Under the pieces are notes generated by a model. It saw only the letters and a list, made by a program, of their open reading frames with translations. It did not search any database and was not told where the DNA came from. A DNA stretch of 64,000 bases from Pollenia angustigena (Eukaryota; Arthropoda; Insecta; Diptera; Polleniidae), in the NCBI GenBank assembly GCA_930367215.1, contig OV884059.1, positions 98,878,993-98,942,992 on the forward strand. The letters run 5' to 3'. Shown in pieces: positions 1-10,158 of this stretch (positions are counted from its first letter, which is position 1; each line of letters starts with the position of its first letter). A program made the translations under genes and the position numbers.

Positions 1-708
1 AAATTTGGCACACATTAGTTTTATATGACTACAAATTGTAATGACGGACTCCATGTATCCCACATAAAATCTTCTCCCGAAAATTTTAAATTCGTGGTAG
101 AGGTTATTAATGATTTGGCACAGCCGAATACGGCATTCTAATTTTTTTTTTTTTTTTTTTTTTTTTTTGCAAAATAAATATTTTATAGAATAAAGATTAA
201 AAGGACGAAATCAAAATCACAAAAAAATTTCTTGATATTTTGCCAAAGAAATAAAAACAACTGGCCAAAATGCAATAAAAAAATGAAAATAAAATGATTT
301 AAAAAAATAATTTATCTTCAAAAATTTGTATTATTATCAATATAATTTGCTGCGATAGACATCAAAATATTTGCATACATACGAGTACATGTGTATATCG
401 TAGAGTACAGGCGTTAACAATAGAGATGTATTGAAAACTGAAATTGTAGCATCTAAGCGTTTAAAATATATATCGAATTAGTGTGTATTATTTTTTCCAT
501 ACAATTTCGATATAGAGATCTGCATAATCGATATCGAGCGTGCTTTCCTATGTGAAGTGCACAATGAAAATAAGAGTTCGAAAACAAACGAAACGTAACG
601 TTTTCAATCGTTTTGTTTGCAAGTGAGTTTCGTACTTTGCAGTGAATAAAACAATGAGAACGATTTTGTCATATGGTTTTATATTGTTTAAGCATTTGAG
701 CACAATAC
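1..708. other. AT-rich non-coding DNA with a repeat fragment
   Basis: No gene is visible here. Around 115-140 the text GCACAGCCGAATA is the reverse complement of the start of the repeat at 26232-26925, so the window may open in a diverged, inverted fragment of that family, followed by a poly(T) run at 142-168. The rest is AT-rich and unassigned. Confidence 0.5.
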
Positions 709-1437
709 GTACACCCAGGGAAAAAACATGTTAAAATATGGTCACCTCCAACAAAACTATTTTTAAAGAAAAATGTAAGCATATTTTGTTTAATTTAACC
801 ATTTCATCACCGACAACCATATTATGGTTAAATTAGCCATCCATCAAGAAGCCACCACCATATTATGGTTGCGTCCAACTATGTTAGGGTTAATAATAAC
901 TAAAATATATTTAACACTTATAATATCATGGTTAGTTTTCAACCATAGCATGTTGCTCTTATAAAAGAGAAAAATAATATTGTTAATTTAAAAACATATT
1001 ATTATCATGGTTTCTTTATAATGTGCTAAATTCCCATTTCATACTATTGACAAACTGAAGTTTATTGTTGATGGGATAAGCTATTCCTATGCGCATTTCA
1101 CTGGTTGCTTAGGCCAGATCGTCAGGAAACTTCATCCAAAGATTTTAGAAAAACTAAAGATATTTAACCAAATAAAACTGTTAAGCGAATAAGTATTATA
1201 AGCCCCAGTTTTACTTGTAACAATATCAAAGCTTAAGCAAAAACAACAACAATTTAACCATAACATGTATAGAGGCAACCATAATATGGTTTTGGCTTCT
1301 TGATGAAGGCTAAATTAACCATAATATGGTTATAATTGACGATAATGGTTGAATTAAACAAAATATGTTTAAATTTTTCTTTAAAAATAGTTTTGTTGGA
1401 GGTGACCATATTTAACATATTTTTTCTCTATGTGTAC
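709..1437. mobile_element. Foldback DNA element, ATATGGTT family, copy 1
   Basis: The ends are imperfect inverted repeats: left GTACACCCAGGGAAAAAACA, right (reversed) GTACACATAGAGAAAAAATA. Both continue into a shared stretch reading GGTCACCTCCAACAAAACTA. The arms then carry repeated AACCATAATATGGTT-type palindromes and a shared CATCAAGAAGCCA block. The centre (about 1058-1250) matches the core repeat seen at 8690-8900, 23650-23870 and 41040-41230. There is no coding capacity. The target duplication is unclear, so the superfamily is not assigned. Confidence 0.75.
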
Positions 1438-2639
1438 ATTATTTAAAAATTAAAAGGGAGCGAAATTGAAAAGTTTCGAGAAAAAAACCGTCTGCTTTTT
1501 GATTTGCGCTTTGTAGTAATAACTTTTAGAAGAATTAAAATACATCTTTTTGTAAAGTTTTTTTGTTTTTAATAATGCTTATTTAATAAAATCAATTTAT
1601 AAAATTTAAGCGCAAAAATTTTAAAATTAATTAAAAAAAAAAACTAAATGAATCTTTCACAAAATACGTTTTGGGATTTGTTTTGTTTGCATATGTTCGA
1701 TTGAAACTGTAAATTAAAGCATGCCGATGAGTAAAAAGCAAATTCTTTTGTTAGCACACTTTTTACTTAAAAAGTATTTGTTTTAGTTTTACACTTTTTA
1801 CTTAAAAAGTATTTGTTTTAGTTTTGCTCATGTACATAACAATTAAAAATGTTAAAAGGATTGTACATACGAAACATTTTTCACACCATTTTTTACCGAA
1901 ACAGAGAAGTCACGAGATGAAACAACATATTTGTATTATTGTATTACAATAACACTTGTGCGCTGAGCACAACAGACACGAACGAACATTGACGTGCTAA
2001 ACCCAACACAACGAAATTTGTAGTTTTTTTGCGAAAAATCGAACGCAATGAACTCATATTTATGTTGAGTTTGGATTAGTACAGTATTTTTATTGTGTTC
2101 GAAGATCACAAACAGAAAAACGTTTTTTTAAGGTATTTACTACAGAAAAACTATTAGAGTTTGTGTTTTCCATATTTCTACCGTACTGAACACTAAAGTA
2201 CAGTACAAAAACACTCACACAAATACATATTACTTTCTCCACCTATAATGGTGTAGGGTATACAAGCAAAAATTACAAATATGGACTAGATAATGTAAGA
2301 TTGATTTGTTTCAATAAAAGTAAATAATTTTGCGCCTTTGTCCATATTTTTTGTGACCAATTTAATTTTGGAAGCAAATATTAATTAATGCGAATCTGCG
2401 ACTTTGACATATAACTACAGTTTTTGACATGTATTAATACAAAGTATAATAGTGTAAACTAGCCTTAAGCCAGTATTGATACCGAAATGTTTTTGTTTGC
2501 ATAAAATATCAGTATACGTTTACCGTTTCACTTAATACCGGTATCATACTGGTATCAAATTTTTTAAAGAGTAGAAAAAAACTAAAATTTTTAACACTTG
2601 AGCTAATAGAAAAAATATTTGTTAACTTAAAAGAAATAA
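1438..2639. other. AT-rich non-coding DNA
   Basis: No gene is seen. The stretch holds a 35-bp tandem duplication (listed separately). Near 2243-2262 it reads GGTGTAGGGTATAC, a fragment like the terminus of the interspersed family found at 15112 and 42462. At 2452-2470 a segment AGTGTAAACTAGCCTT recurs at 30410-30425 and, diverged, at 55234-55250, suggesting ends of a dispersed element. Confidence 0.4.
1756..1826. repeat. Two-copy tandem repeat, 35-bp unit
   Basis: The unit starts ACACTTTTTACTTAAAAAGT and is repeated head to tail with a 35-bp period (starts at 1756 and 1791). Each unit contains the near-palindrome ACTTTTTACTTAAAAAGT. The copies are essentially identical, which points to a recent duplication. 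Confidence 0.85.
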
Positions 2640-3172
2640 AAAAGGAAATTCTTGCTGAGAAAAGTCTTCCTAGGTGCATTTCTTTTGCAAATTCAACAAA
2701 CTACCATAAAAATAAATGCTTTACAAGAATTCGCCTAACACACACTAGGCTCACAAACCAACACTTGATATCAAAAGATTCACAACCTGTTTGCGTTTTT
2801 TGCAACAACGCAACATTAACAACAATTCATCTGCTAGTAGAATGTCAGGCTCTTTATAACACCCGGTTAAGAATATGCAACTCTCACAGTATTATAGATA
2901 TGCTCAAATGTCCATCAGAAGATAATACAAATAATACATATGATTTCTTACAACATCTTCAGTTACAAAACATATGATTTCTTACAACATCTTCAGTTAC
3001 AAAACAAAATTTAACTTCGCATAAGTGCATTATACTAATCCTTTTTGTATGTAATTTATTTTTGTATATATAACACAAGTCGATAGCCTAAGTTGCTAGT
3101 GCTTTAGCTTTAAGATTTATTGTAATTTTTAATTATAATAAATATCTAAAGAAATAAATAAATAATATTTTT
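2640..3172 (+). pseudogene. 3' fragment of a non-LTR retrotransposon (ORF2 C-terminus)
   Basis: The frame through 2717-2974 encodes the cysteine/histidine segment that ends ORF2 in jockey/I/LOA-type elements. A threonine/arginine-rich stretch (TRIRLTHTRLT) precedes C-x2-C (CVFC), then HLLVEC and a following arginine. The frame ends in a stop near 2977. About 35 bp are duplicated in tandem right after it (2939-3005). The 3' end is AT-rich with AATAAATAAAT repeats. The 5' portion with endonuclease and reverse transcriptase is missing, as expected of a 5'-truncated copy. It belongs to a different family from the element at 31636. Confidence 0.7.
3151..3172. repeat. 22-bp direct repeat flanking the tandem array, left copy
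   Basis: The sequence AAGAAATAAATAAATAATAT plus TT occurs here and again at 4832-4853, immediately outside the inverted/tandem array. It looks like a target-site duplication or a recombination footprint. It also belongs to the 3' tail of the non-LTR fragment, which therefore seems to be the target. Confidence 0.7.
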
Positions 3173-3292
3173 AATTAGGCTTAAGTTCATGAAATTTAAT
3201 TTTTATTAAATTATTTTTATGAAGAAAGGAATTTAACAACATGAAAATCAATTTAAATTGTTATTGATAATCTTTCATTCTTGACGTGGCTC

Positions 3293-3350
3293 GGGCTCGA
3301 ACCCTGGCCGGCAGGTTACCATGACATGTTTCGATCGCAACCACTCGATC
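3293..3350 (-). promoter_or_regulatory. tRNA-like A and B boxes, reversed copy
   Basis: Read on the minus strand, GATCGAGTGGTT (3350-3339) is followed by GGTTCGAGCCC (3303-3293). The A box resembles GGCCGAGTGGTT of serine/leucine tRNAs. The B box differs from the consensus GGTTCGANTCC at one position. The intervening sequence does not fold clearly into a tRNA by eye, so this is a SINE-type relic or promoter, not a tRNA gene. Confidence 0.5.
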
Positions 3351-4035
3351 TCCTCAGATGGATTTGCCGTCTTACACTCGCAGCCATCGACGACTGCTGA
3401 CGTCACCAGTCAAACATCAATCCTTAAACCAAATTGTATTTTAACATTTGGTAGATCGAAATTTGCTTTCCTGAATGATTATCCATTTTTATTGATTTTA
3501 CATGTTTTTTCCTTTACTTCTGTTTTTTCGTACTTTCGTCAAGAATTTTTCTTGAAGTCCAAGTACATTTTTTTTCATGTTGTTAAATTTCTTTCTTCAT
3601 AAAAAAAATTTAATAAAAATTAAATTTCATGAACTTAAGCCTAATTAAAAATATTAAAAATTTGGATTAAAAATCATAAATAGTTCAACAAAATAACCAC
3701 AATACTAATTATTGTTAAAGCTAAGGCACGAGCTCTATGTGTACATTTGTCCTTCAAGTTGTGCTGCAAAAGGTCAACAGAAAAGAGAAAGACAAAGTGA
3801 AAAAAAAACAAAAAAAAATGTACTTGGACTTCAAGAAAAATTCTTGACGAAAGTACGAAAAAACAGAAGTAAAGGAAAAAACATGTAAAATCAATTAAAA
3901 TGGATAATCATTCAGGAAAGCAAATTTCGATCTACCAAATGTTAAAATACAATTTGGTTTAAGGATTGATGTTTGACTGGTGACGTCAGCAGTCGTCGAT
4001 GGCTGCGAGTGTAAGACTGCAAATCCATCTGAGGA

Positions 4036-4093
4036 GATCGAGTGGTTGCGATCGAAACATGTCATGGTAACCTGCCGGCCAGGGTTCGAGCCT
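4036..4093 (+). promoter_or_regulatory. tRNA-like A and B boxes, second unit
   Basis: GATCGAGTGGTT at 4036-4047 and GGTTCGAGCCT at 4083-4093, spaced 35 bp. This B box has one extra change relative to the other two units. Confidence 0.5.
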
Positions 4094-4592
4094 GAGCCAC
4101 GTCAAGAATGAAAGATTATCAATAACAATTTAAATTGATTTTCATGTTGTTAAATTCCTTTCTTCATAAAAATAATTTAATAAAAATTAAATTTCATGAA
4201 CTTAAGCCTAATTAAAAATATTAAAAATTTGGATTAAAAACCATAAATAGTTCAACAAAATAACCACAATACTAATTATTGTTAAAGCTAAGGCACGAGC
4301 TCTATGTGTACATTTGTCCTTCAAGTTGTGCTGAAAAAGGTCAACAGAAAAGAAAAAGACAAAGTGAAAAAAAAATGTACTTGGACTTCAAGAAAAATTC
4401 TTGACGAAAGTACGAAAAAACAGAAGTAAAGGAAAAAACATGTAAAATCAATTAAAATGGATAATCATTCAGGAAAGCAAATTTCGATCTACCAAATGTT
4501 AAAATACAATTTGGTTTAAGGATTGATGTTTGACTGGTGACGTCAGCAGTCGTCGATGGCTGCGAGTGTAAGACGGCAAATCCATCTGAGGA

Positions 4593-4650
4593 GATCGAGT
4601 GGTTGCGATCGAAACATGTCATGGTAACCTGCCGGCCAGGGTTCGAGCCC
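4593..4650 (+). promoter_or_regulatory. tRNA-like A and B boxes, third unit
   Basis: GATCGAGTGGTT at 4593-4604 and GGTTCGAGCCC at 4640-4650, with the same spacing as in the other units. Confidence 0.5.
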
Positions 4651-4831
4651 GAGCCACGTCAAGAATGAAAGATTATCAATAACAATTTAAATTGATTTTC
4701 ATGTTGTTAAATTCCTTTCTTCATAAAAATAATTTAATAAAAATTAAATTTCAAGAACTTAAGCCTAATTAAAAATATTAAAAATTTGGATTAAAAACCA
4801 TAAATAGTTCAACAAAATAACCACAATACTA

Positions 4832-4853
4832 AGAAATAAATAAATAATATTTC
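4832..4853. repeat. 22-bp direct repeat flanking the tandem array, right copy
   Basis: Exact second copy of the 22 bp at 3151-3172. After it the sequence continues as CTTAAGGG, which would have followed the non-LTR tail before the array arrived. Confidence 0.7.
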
Positions 4854-4982
4854 TTAAGGGTTTATTCGTTGAACCCCGAATTAATCATACCAAAGGAGTG
4901 TAAAGATGGGCCCAATTAGCCAAAGAGTTGCATAGATTTTGATCTAGATTATAAAAGTTGCAGTTCGAATTCATCTTCAGAC

Positions 4983-5626
4983 TAGTGCTGGGATACTAGC
5001 GATATTTTCTACTATCGATTATTATCGATAGTTCAGATTTCACTATCGATATATCGATATTACTATCGACTGAATGTTTGTACTTGTGCAGGAAAACTTT
5101 AATTATTTTTTTATAAGGCTACAGTCCGTTGTTTTTATCACTTTGTTGAATGTATGAGACGTATGTGTATACGCACATTATTTTAGATGACAGTTTTTTA
5201 AAAATTGATAAGTACCTTTCTGAAGGAACCGAATCTTCGTTCATTGTTTTGTCCTATGCTTGCAATTGCATTTGGATTTGCATTTATTTAAACAACATTA
5301 CAAAAATATTTGACATTTCAGTTCCTATATAAACATGTACCAATTTCGACTTAATGGCCTTTAATTAGCAGTATAAAGCACTGCTAAGCAATCCACACCA
5401 CTTGCCATTCTTGTTGTTTGTATTCATTGCTGTAATTCAGCGCGAATTCATAATAGCAAGTACAAATTTGCGGCAAAAAACTGTTTGTGTATAGCTGCTG
5501 TTAGATGTCTTCACAGCTGTATTTTAAATAATAAAAATATCGATATTTATATTTTTCCTATCGATATTTTCGATATTTTAAGACTATCGATAATATCGAT
5601 AGTCTATCGATAGTTTCCCAGCACTA
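4983..5626. mobile_element. Non-autonomous hAT element, TATCGATA-rich, short copy
   Basis: The ends are TAGTGCTGGGA and TCCCAGCACTA, flanked by an exact 8-bp duplication CTTCAGAC (4975-4982 and 5627-5634) that fits the hAT pattern nTnnnnAn. Both subterminal regions are packed with TATCGATA and overlapping variants. The 644-bp interior has no transposase. The same family occurs at 52029-55449. The short copy lacks about 110 bp after GAAGGAACCGAA that the long copy keeps, so it looks like an internal-deletion derivative. Open frames inside are fortuitous. Confidence 0.9.
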
Positions 5627-5634
5627 CTTCAGAC

Positions 5635-7999
5635 TGAAAAATTAGCTTTTAACGCCAAGTAACGACAGTACACAAGAATTAGTCACCCTTATCGTGAATA
5701 ACAAGTGGAATTTTTGTTTGCATGAAAATTTTATTCCCCGTGTAAAATTTATCACTTCTAAGTGAATGTAAAAACAGAAGAGAGGTAAAAGATATTTAAA
5801 ATCAAAGAAATTTTTGTTAAAAAATATACACTTATATATTTTAAAGAAAAGTAAAAAAAAACAAAACAAAATATTTAGTAATGGATTGATAGTCTGATTA
5901 CAACGTTAGTTTTTTTGCACTTTTAAAATTCATGTAGTTTAGTTAATAGAATAAAAAACAACCGAAATTCTGAGAGAAAACAAATTTTTTGAAAATAAAA
6001 TAGTATTTTATAGAAACCAATATTAAGGAATAGATGTTTATGTTTTTGCCAGCTAAATTTGGTTTTTTTTTTTTTTTTCAATAAACTTAATCCCTTTTGA
6101 ATTATGGGCATATATGTTTGCCAAATCCTGCATTTTCAAAAAAACGGTATGTATCTCGAAAACAAGAGGCGACAAAATAAAAACGGGTAGCACCACCGGA
6201 TTCAGCGTACTTGACAGTTTTTTCAACAGTGTTATTGAATTGTAAATTATAGCGGGAAAAAAACTTTTGGGTTGCTTTAGTTTGACCCACTAGTGTCTGT
6301 ATACCGTTATAAAAGTTTCTATACCAATATACAGATACCGTTCTAATGAAAATACAAATTACCAATACCGAAACAAAAAACAGTTAAATACCGATAACGA
6401 AATAACAAATACTTTAACCGATATCGCAACCGCTACCTATACCGCAACTCGTTTTGGTTGCAAGCCTTGCTAAAATGCTGATTTTTTTTAAAATATACAT
6501 ATGTATGTAACGAAATAGTGTTTGGGTTTTTTCGCTATAGTTTTCTTTAGTTTTGTATTTTTTTTCGCTTTCGTTTCTATTTTATATCGAATAGTCGTAA
6601 GAAGAGAAAATTAGAACCATTTAAACGTTATATGTATGTACAATTTGTTTGACGAACATTTAGACATTTTTATTATATATTTTAAAAAAATCTTCCAACC
6701 TTATATATCCGTTATTTAAATTATTTATTTAAAACTAATTTTTTATTAATTATCTTTTGATTTTTTCCCTCTACGTTTTCTGCTGGCCATTACTATACAT
6801 ATAAAATAAATAAGTTTAAATAAATACAAATATACGTATATATTATTTTATTATTATCTATTTATGTATATGTACCCGTATCTTTAAAATTATTTGCCTT
6901 AAGGCATTCGAAAGAAAACAAAACCTCGTGATTATTACTCATGTCACTTATACTCATCTTAAGAATTTTTCTCTTAGAATATAAAAGAAGATGTGTGAGA
7001 AGAAGGGAAAACGAATCTTTTTGTTTTTCGCATTTGTAAAGATGGCGTTTGCATACGTATCACAAGACGTGTCATATTATCATGTCAGAAATTTAATAAT
7101 CAAAATCTAAATCATAAAGCTAAAAACAAAAAAAAAATACTTTTACACTGTGTAACAAAAAAAGTTAAACAAAAAAGGATTTTTTGATCGTTAAATCGGA
7201 TCAAGATGCAGCAATTCCGAATTTGTCTTTTAAATAATTTAAAAACCAGCTGGCAGATAAATCCATTTATTTAAGATTCTTATCAATAGTAGAACACATT
7301 TTATACCACAACACCAACAGAAAATTAAAGAAAAATGTATAAGAAATCATTTAAAAAAAACTGATACTGTTTTGTTTTCAAACTCGATTTCTATCACTGC
7401 CGAATTTTCTGAATTTTTTTTTTGGATAGACAAAACTTATTTATTTTTTATATCACTTCCCCTTTTATTTTTTAAGTAAAATTCTTTTACGGTTTTAGTA
7501 AATTATTTATTTGATGGCCGAAGAATGTCAAAAATGAATTTCAGAAAGTTTATGGAAAAAAATCAATAATAAACTTTTATTTATGCAAAAAAAAAAAAAA
7601 AATATAAAAAACAACAATTATGTCTGCAAAAAAATAATAATAATAACAAATATGTACATTAATTATTTTTGGCAAAAAAAAAAAGCAAAAAAAAAAACAC
7701 CAGTTAATAACAATTGAAGGGCTTATTGTAAGAACATTATACTAACGCCACCCGAATTTTAAAACTGGTTTTAAGTGTTTTTTTTTTTAAACAAGTATAT
7801 TTCCAACACTAACTTCAACCGCACTCACTTTCAAAAATTTTGGGGGGATGGATTTTCTTCTACCCTGGATACCCGCCTGCTTGTGTGGTAGACATTAGTG
7901 CTCTTATTACTAAGTATCAATTAAAAATCGGAGAATTTAAGGTTACCCAAAGAGCTTCCAAATAAATTTTTTTACGTACACACCCAAACACACTTAATC
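5635..7999. other. AT-rich non-coding DNA
   Basis: No gene is seen. At 6290-6450 there is a run of loosely repeated ATACCG/ACCGAT words, also echoed at 2478-2570. Homopolymers and AAT-rich runs occur near 7590-7700. The short open frames here are low-complexity and lack recognisable domains. Confidence 0.4.
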
Positions 8000-8635
8000 A
8001 ACAAGAGGATATTAAATCGAAATTTTCAAATTATGCAATGAATTATTTTATGCATTGAACGCTTTGCTTGCAATGTTTATTGTGCTGGCGTCAAATTAGA
8101 TCGGCTTAGGACTCTGCTGTTTGGTAAACAAACAAAATAAAATTTTTTTCTGATTTGCGTCTGAAAAATGGAAAATACCCTGCAAATAATAGGACCAGTC
8201 CAAACACGCGTGTAAAGAGTAGTCTACAAGGGACCAGGACTAGTCCAAAAGTAGCTCAAACGTATGGAAAAAACCTGGTCTTTTTAACATTACGATGTCC
8301 TAGGAGAGGACCATATAACCCACCTTTGAACCACTTAGGAGTAGTTTTAAAACTACTCCATGGTATACTCAAGAGGATTAGTTTTGAAGTCGTTAAAAAA
8401 CGAAAGAATGTCGTTAAAAAACGAAGACATGTCGTCTCACTATAAACACTTTTTAACAATGACATGGTCCATGCTTGCATTACATCGGACCAGTCCATGG
8501 AGTAGTCCATTTTATCAAAATGGATCAGGTGGTCCAATTTTATTTGCAGGGTAGTCAGGAAAGATCTAATTCAATTTATTAATTCATGGATTAGAATTAA
8601 AAAAATATTTTTATTATCAAAATAATGTTTGGGAA
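8000..8635. repeat. Dispersed repeat copy, interrupted by a MITE
   Basis: Segments 8030-8177 and 8552-8635 match, in reverse complement, about 47850-48185. Shared blocks include GTTTGGTAAACAAACAAAAT and TTTATTAATTCATGGA. The two halves are contiguous in the other copy, which therefore shows the empty site of the 374-bp MITE at 8178. Confidence 0.7.
8178..8551. mobile_element. 374-bp MITE with TA target duplication, copy 1
   Basis: The ends are CCCTGCAAATAA and TTATTTGCAGGG, flanked by TA on both sides. A copy of the same length lies reversed at 63515-63888. The uninterrupted paralogous site at 47914-47927 contains a single TA, which confirms boundaries and duplication. A TA duplication points to the Tc1/mariner group, but no transposase is present. 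The frames 8155-8554 are shadows of this element. Confidence 0.92.
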
Positions 8636-9012
8636 TAGAAAATTTTAATTTAAAAGGTTTTGTTTTTAGTGCTTAATTTCCAATTTTTATTATTGATAAA
8701 AACACTGAAATTTATTGTTGATGGGATAAGCTATTCCTATGCGCATTTCACTGGTAGAACAAGTAAAACTGTTGCTTATAATTATTATACGTTTAACAGT
8801 TTTATTTGGTTTAATATCTTTAGTTTTTCTAAAATCTTTATGGATGAAGTTTCCTAATGATCTGGCCTTAGCAACCAGTGAAATGCGCATAGAAATAGCT
8901 ATTCCCATCAACAATAAATTTCAGTGTTTTTATCAAGAATAAAAATTGGGAATTAAGCACGAATAACAAAACCTTTTAAAATATTTTAATTTTTTTTTTT
9001 TTTTTTTTTTTT
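8632..9012. mobile_element. Palindromic foldback element (core family)
   Basis: Long inverted arms run from about 8654 (AAAAGGTTTTG) to 8986 and share ATTTATTGTTGATGGGATAA and CTATGCGCATTTCACTGGT. The core between the arms matches copies in 709-1437, at 23618-23872 and at 41033-41280. It seems to interrupt the dispersed repeat described at 8000, whose text resumes as GGTAAATATTTC at about 9013. It is non-coding. Confidence 0.7.
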
Positions 9013-10013
9013 TGGTAAATATTTCTTTTTTTATATTTATGAGGGGTTGTTCACAATAGTCATATTTTTTCATGTTATTATTTTAAGAAATATGACTTTA
9101 TATGACTATTATGAGGTGACTATATTGAAACAAGTATTTTCTCTGGGTGTGGCTATACTTATGCCACGTTTATTGTGAGCTTTACTTACCTATTTTAGGC
9201 CCAACCAGATTGTGCATAACGTGGCTTAAGCAACTGTGGTACTTCCTGTTAATCATATGTTACTACGTTAATACGTAGCCTATTTGCGAGTAAAAATTAT
9301 TTGCGATTAACTAACTTACTCTTAATGAAAATTCTTATTTTTAAATGTGCCAGATGGAAAATTTATTCATTTAGTAGCACAGTATGTAAATAAACTTTCT
9401 TTTTTTTTAAATGAAAAAGATCAAAAATTATTGTGTATTTTTAAATTTATTTGCACATTTTTGATTTAATTTTACTTTTGTTGTCATATGAATGTGCCAC
9501 ATCGAAATAGAAACGTAAAAAGGTTGAAGTGTGGCAATGCTTAAAATCTTATTTGCAAATAGTGTCGTTAATTAGGAATTGTTTTCATGAGTTAGCTATT
9601 CGCAAATAAAAATTTAATTCGCTGTTTATGCGGCAACATTCTCTACTTGCTATATATTTATTTGCGAATAAGTGGTGCGTATAAACGTAGTATGTGTCAA
9701 ACCATATTCAACTTAAGGAAACTTTTTTTAAGTTTTATGAAACTTTCATTTGCTTAAGCTAAGTGCGAAGCTGATCGCACAATTCGTATGGAATCATCTT
9801 GTGTTTCTTATTTTGTGTTTTTTTTTTAATAAATTTGAGAGGCTTTTCGTAAATTTTTGACAGTAGCTATATTAGTTATATTAATCGTAAAGGGAATCAT
9901 TTATGATGTATGTTAAGATTATCTAACGAGTCTTTCAAAAACCATGCCAAGAGTCGTATGAGACTCATGTAGGTATTATTTTACAACTCGTGCAATGCTC
10001 AGCCGTATGACTG
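9013..10013. other. Dispersed-repeat remnants, no gene
   Basis: At 9111-9151 the text GAGGTGACTATATT...TTTTCTCTGGGTGTG matches the outer end of the ATATGGTT foldback family, so a solo end is present. From 9196 (AGGCCCAACCAGA) to about 9880 the sequence shares blocks with 48478-48720, for example ACTTTCATTTGCTTAAGC and GATCGCACA. This indicates a second dispersed family. No coding frame is seen. Confidence 0.5.
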
Positions 10014-10158
10014 AGTCTGGGATCACACTATGAAAGTTTTCTTTCAGAAAGTCCAAGTTTATTGGTGAGATGGGAAGAGAACATGCTTTTATTCTCTCCC
10101 CTCTCACCAATAAACTCAGATTTTCTGAAAGAAAACTTTCATAGTGTGAACCCAGACT
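10014..10158. mobile_element. Hairpin MITE, 145 bp, copy 1
   Basis: Nearly the whole element folds back. AGTCTGGGATCACACTATGA and its partner ending CATAGTGTGAACCCAGACT bracket arms containing TTTATTGGTGAGA. A relative sits at 24251-24379. No coding capacity; target duplication not obvious. Confidence 0.85.

Larger units (their letters stand above)
3173..4831. repeat. Inverted plus tandem array of a ~560-bp unit with a tRNA-like internal promoter
   Basis: Three copies of one unit are present. The first (3173-3575) is reversed. Then come two head-to-tail forward copies; their shared landmark CATGTTGTTAAATT lies at 3576, 4143 and 4700, giving periods of 567 and 557 bp. Copies are nearly identical. 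Each unit contains GATCGAGTGGTT and, about 35 bp on, GGTTCGAGCCC. These resemble the A and B boxes of a tRNA-Ser/Leu-like Pol III promoter, as in tRNA-derived SINEs. The array is flanked by a 22-bp direct repeat. The open frame at 3321-3602 crosses the unit boundary and is not taken as a gene. Confidence 0.8.

Noticed and set aside
709..1437. CCATATTATGG words as SRF-type CArG boxes
   Set aside because: There are seven A/T bases between CC and GG rather than six, and the words are part of transposon arms.
3321..3602. 93-residue open frame
   Set aside because: It lies in the reversed unit of the 560-bp array and runs across a unit junction; it is not kept as a frame in the other two units.
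4036..4093. A true tRNA gene
   Set aside because: A- and B-box-like words are present, but no acceptor stem or anticodon arm could be traced by eye.
8155..8554. Overlapping frames on both strands, echoed at 63669-63964
   Set aside because: They are the 374-bp MITE read as protein; the similarity between the two loci comes from the element, not from a gene family.
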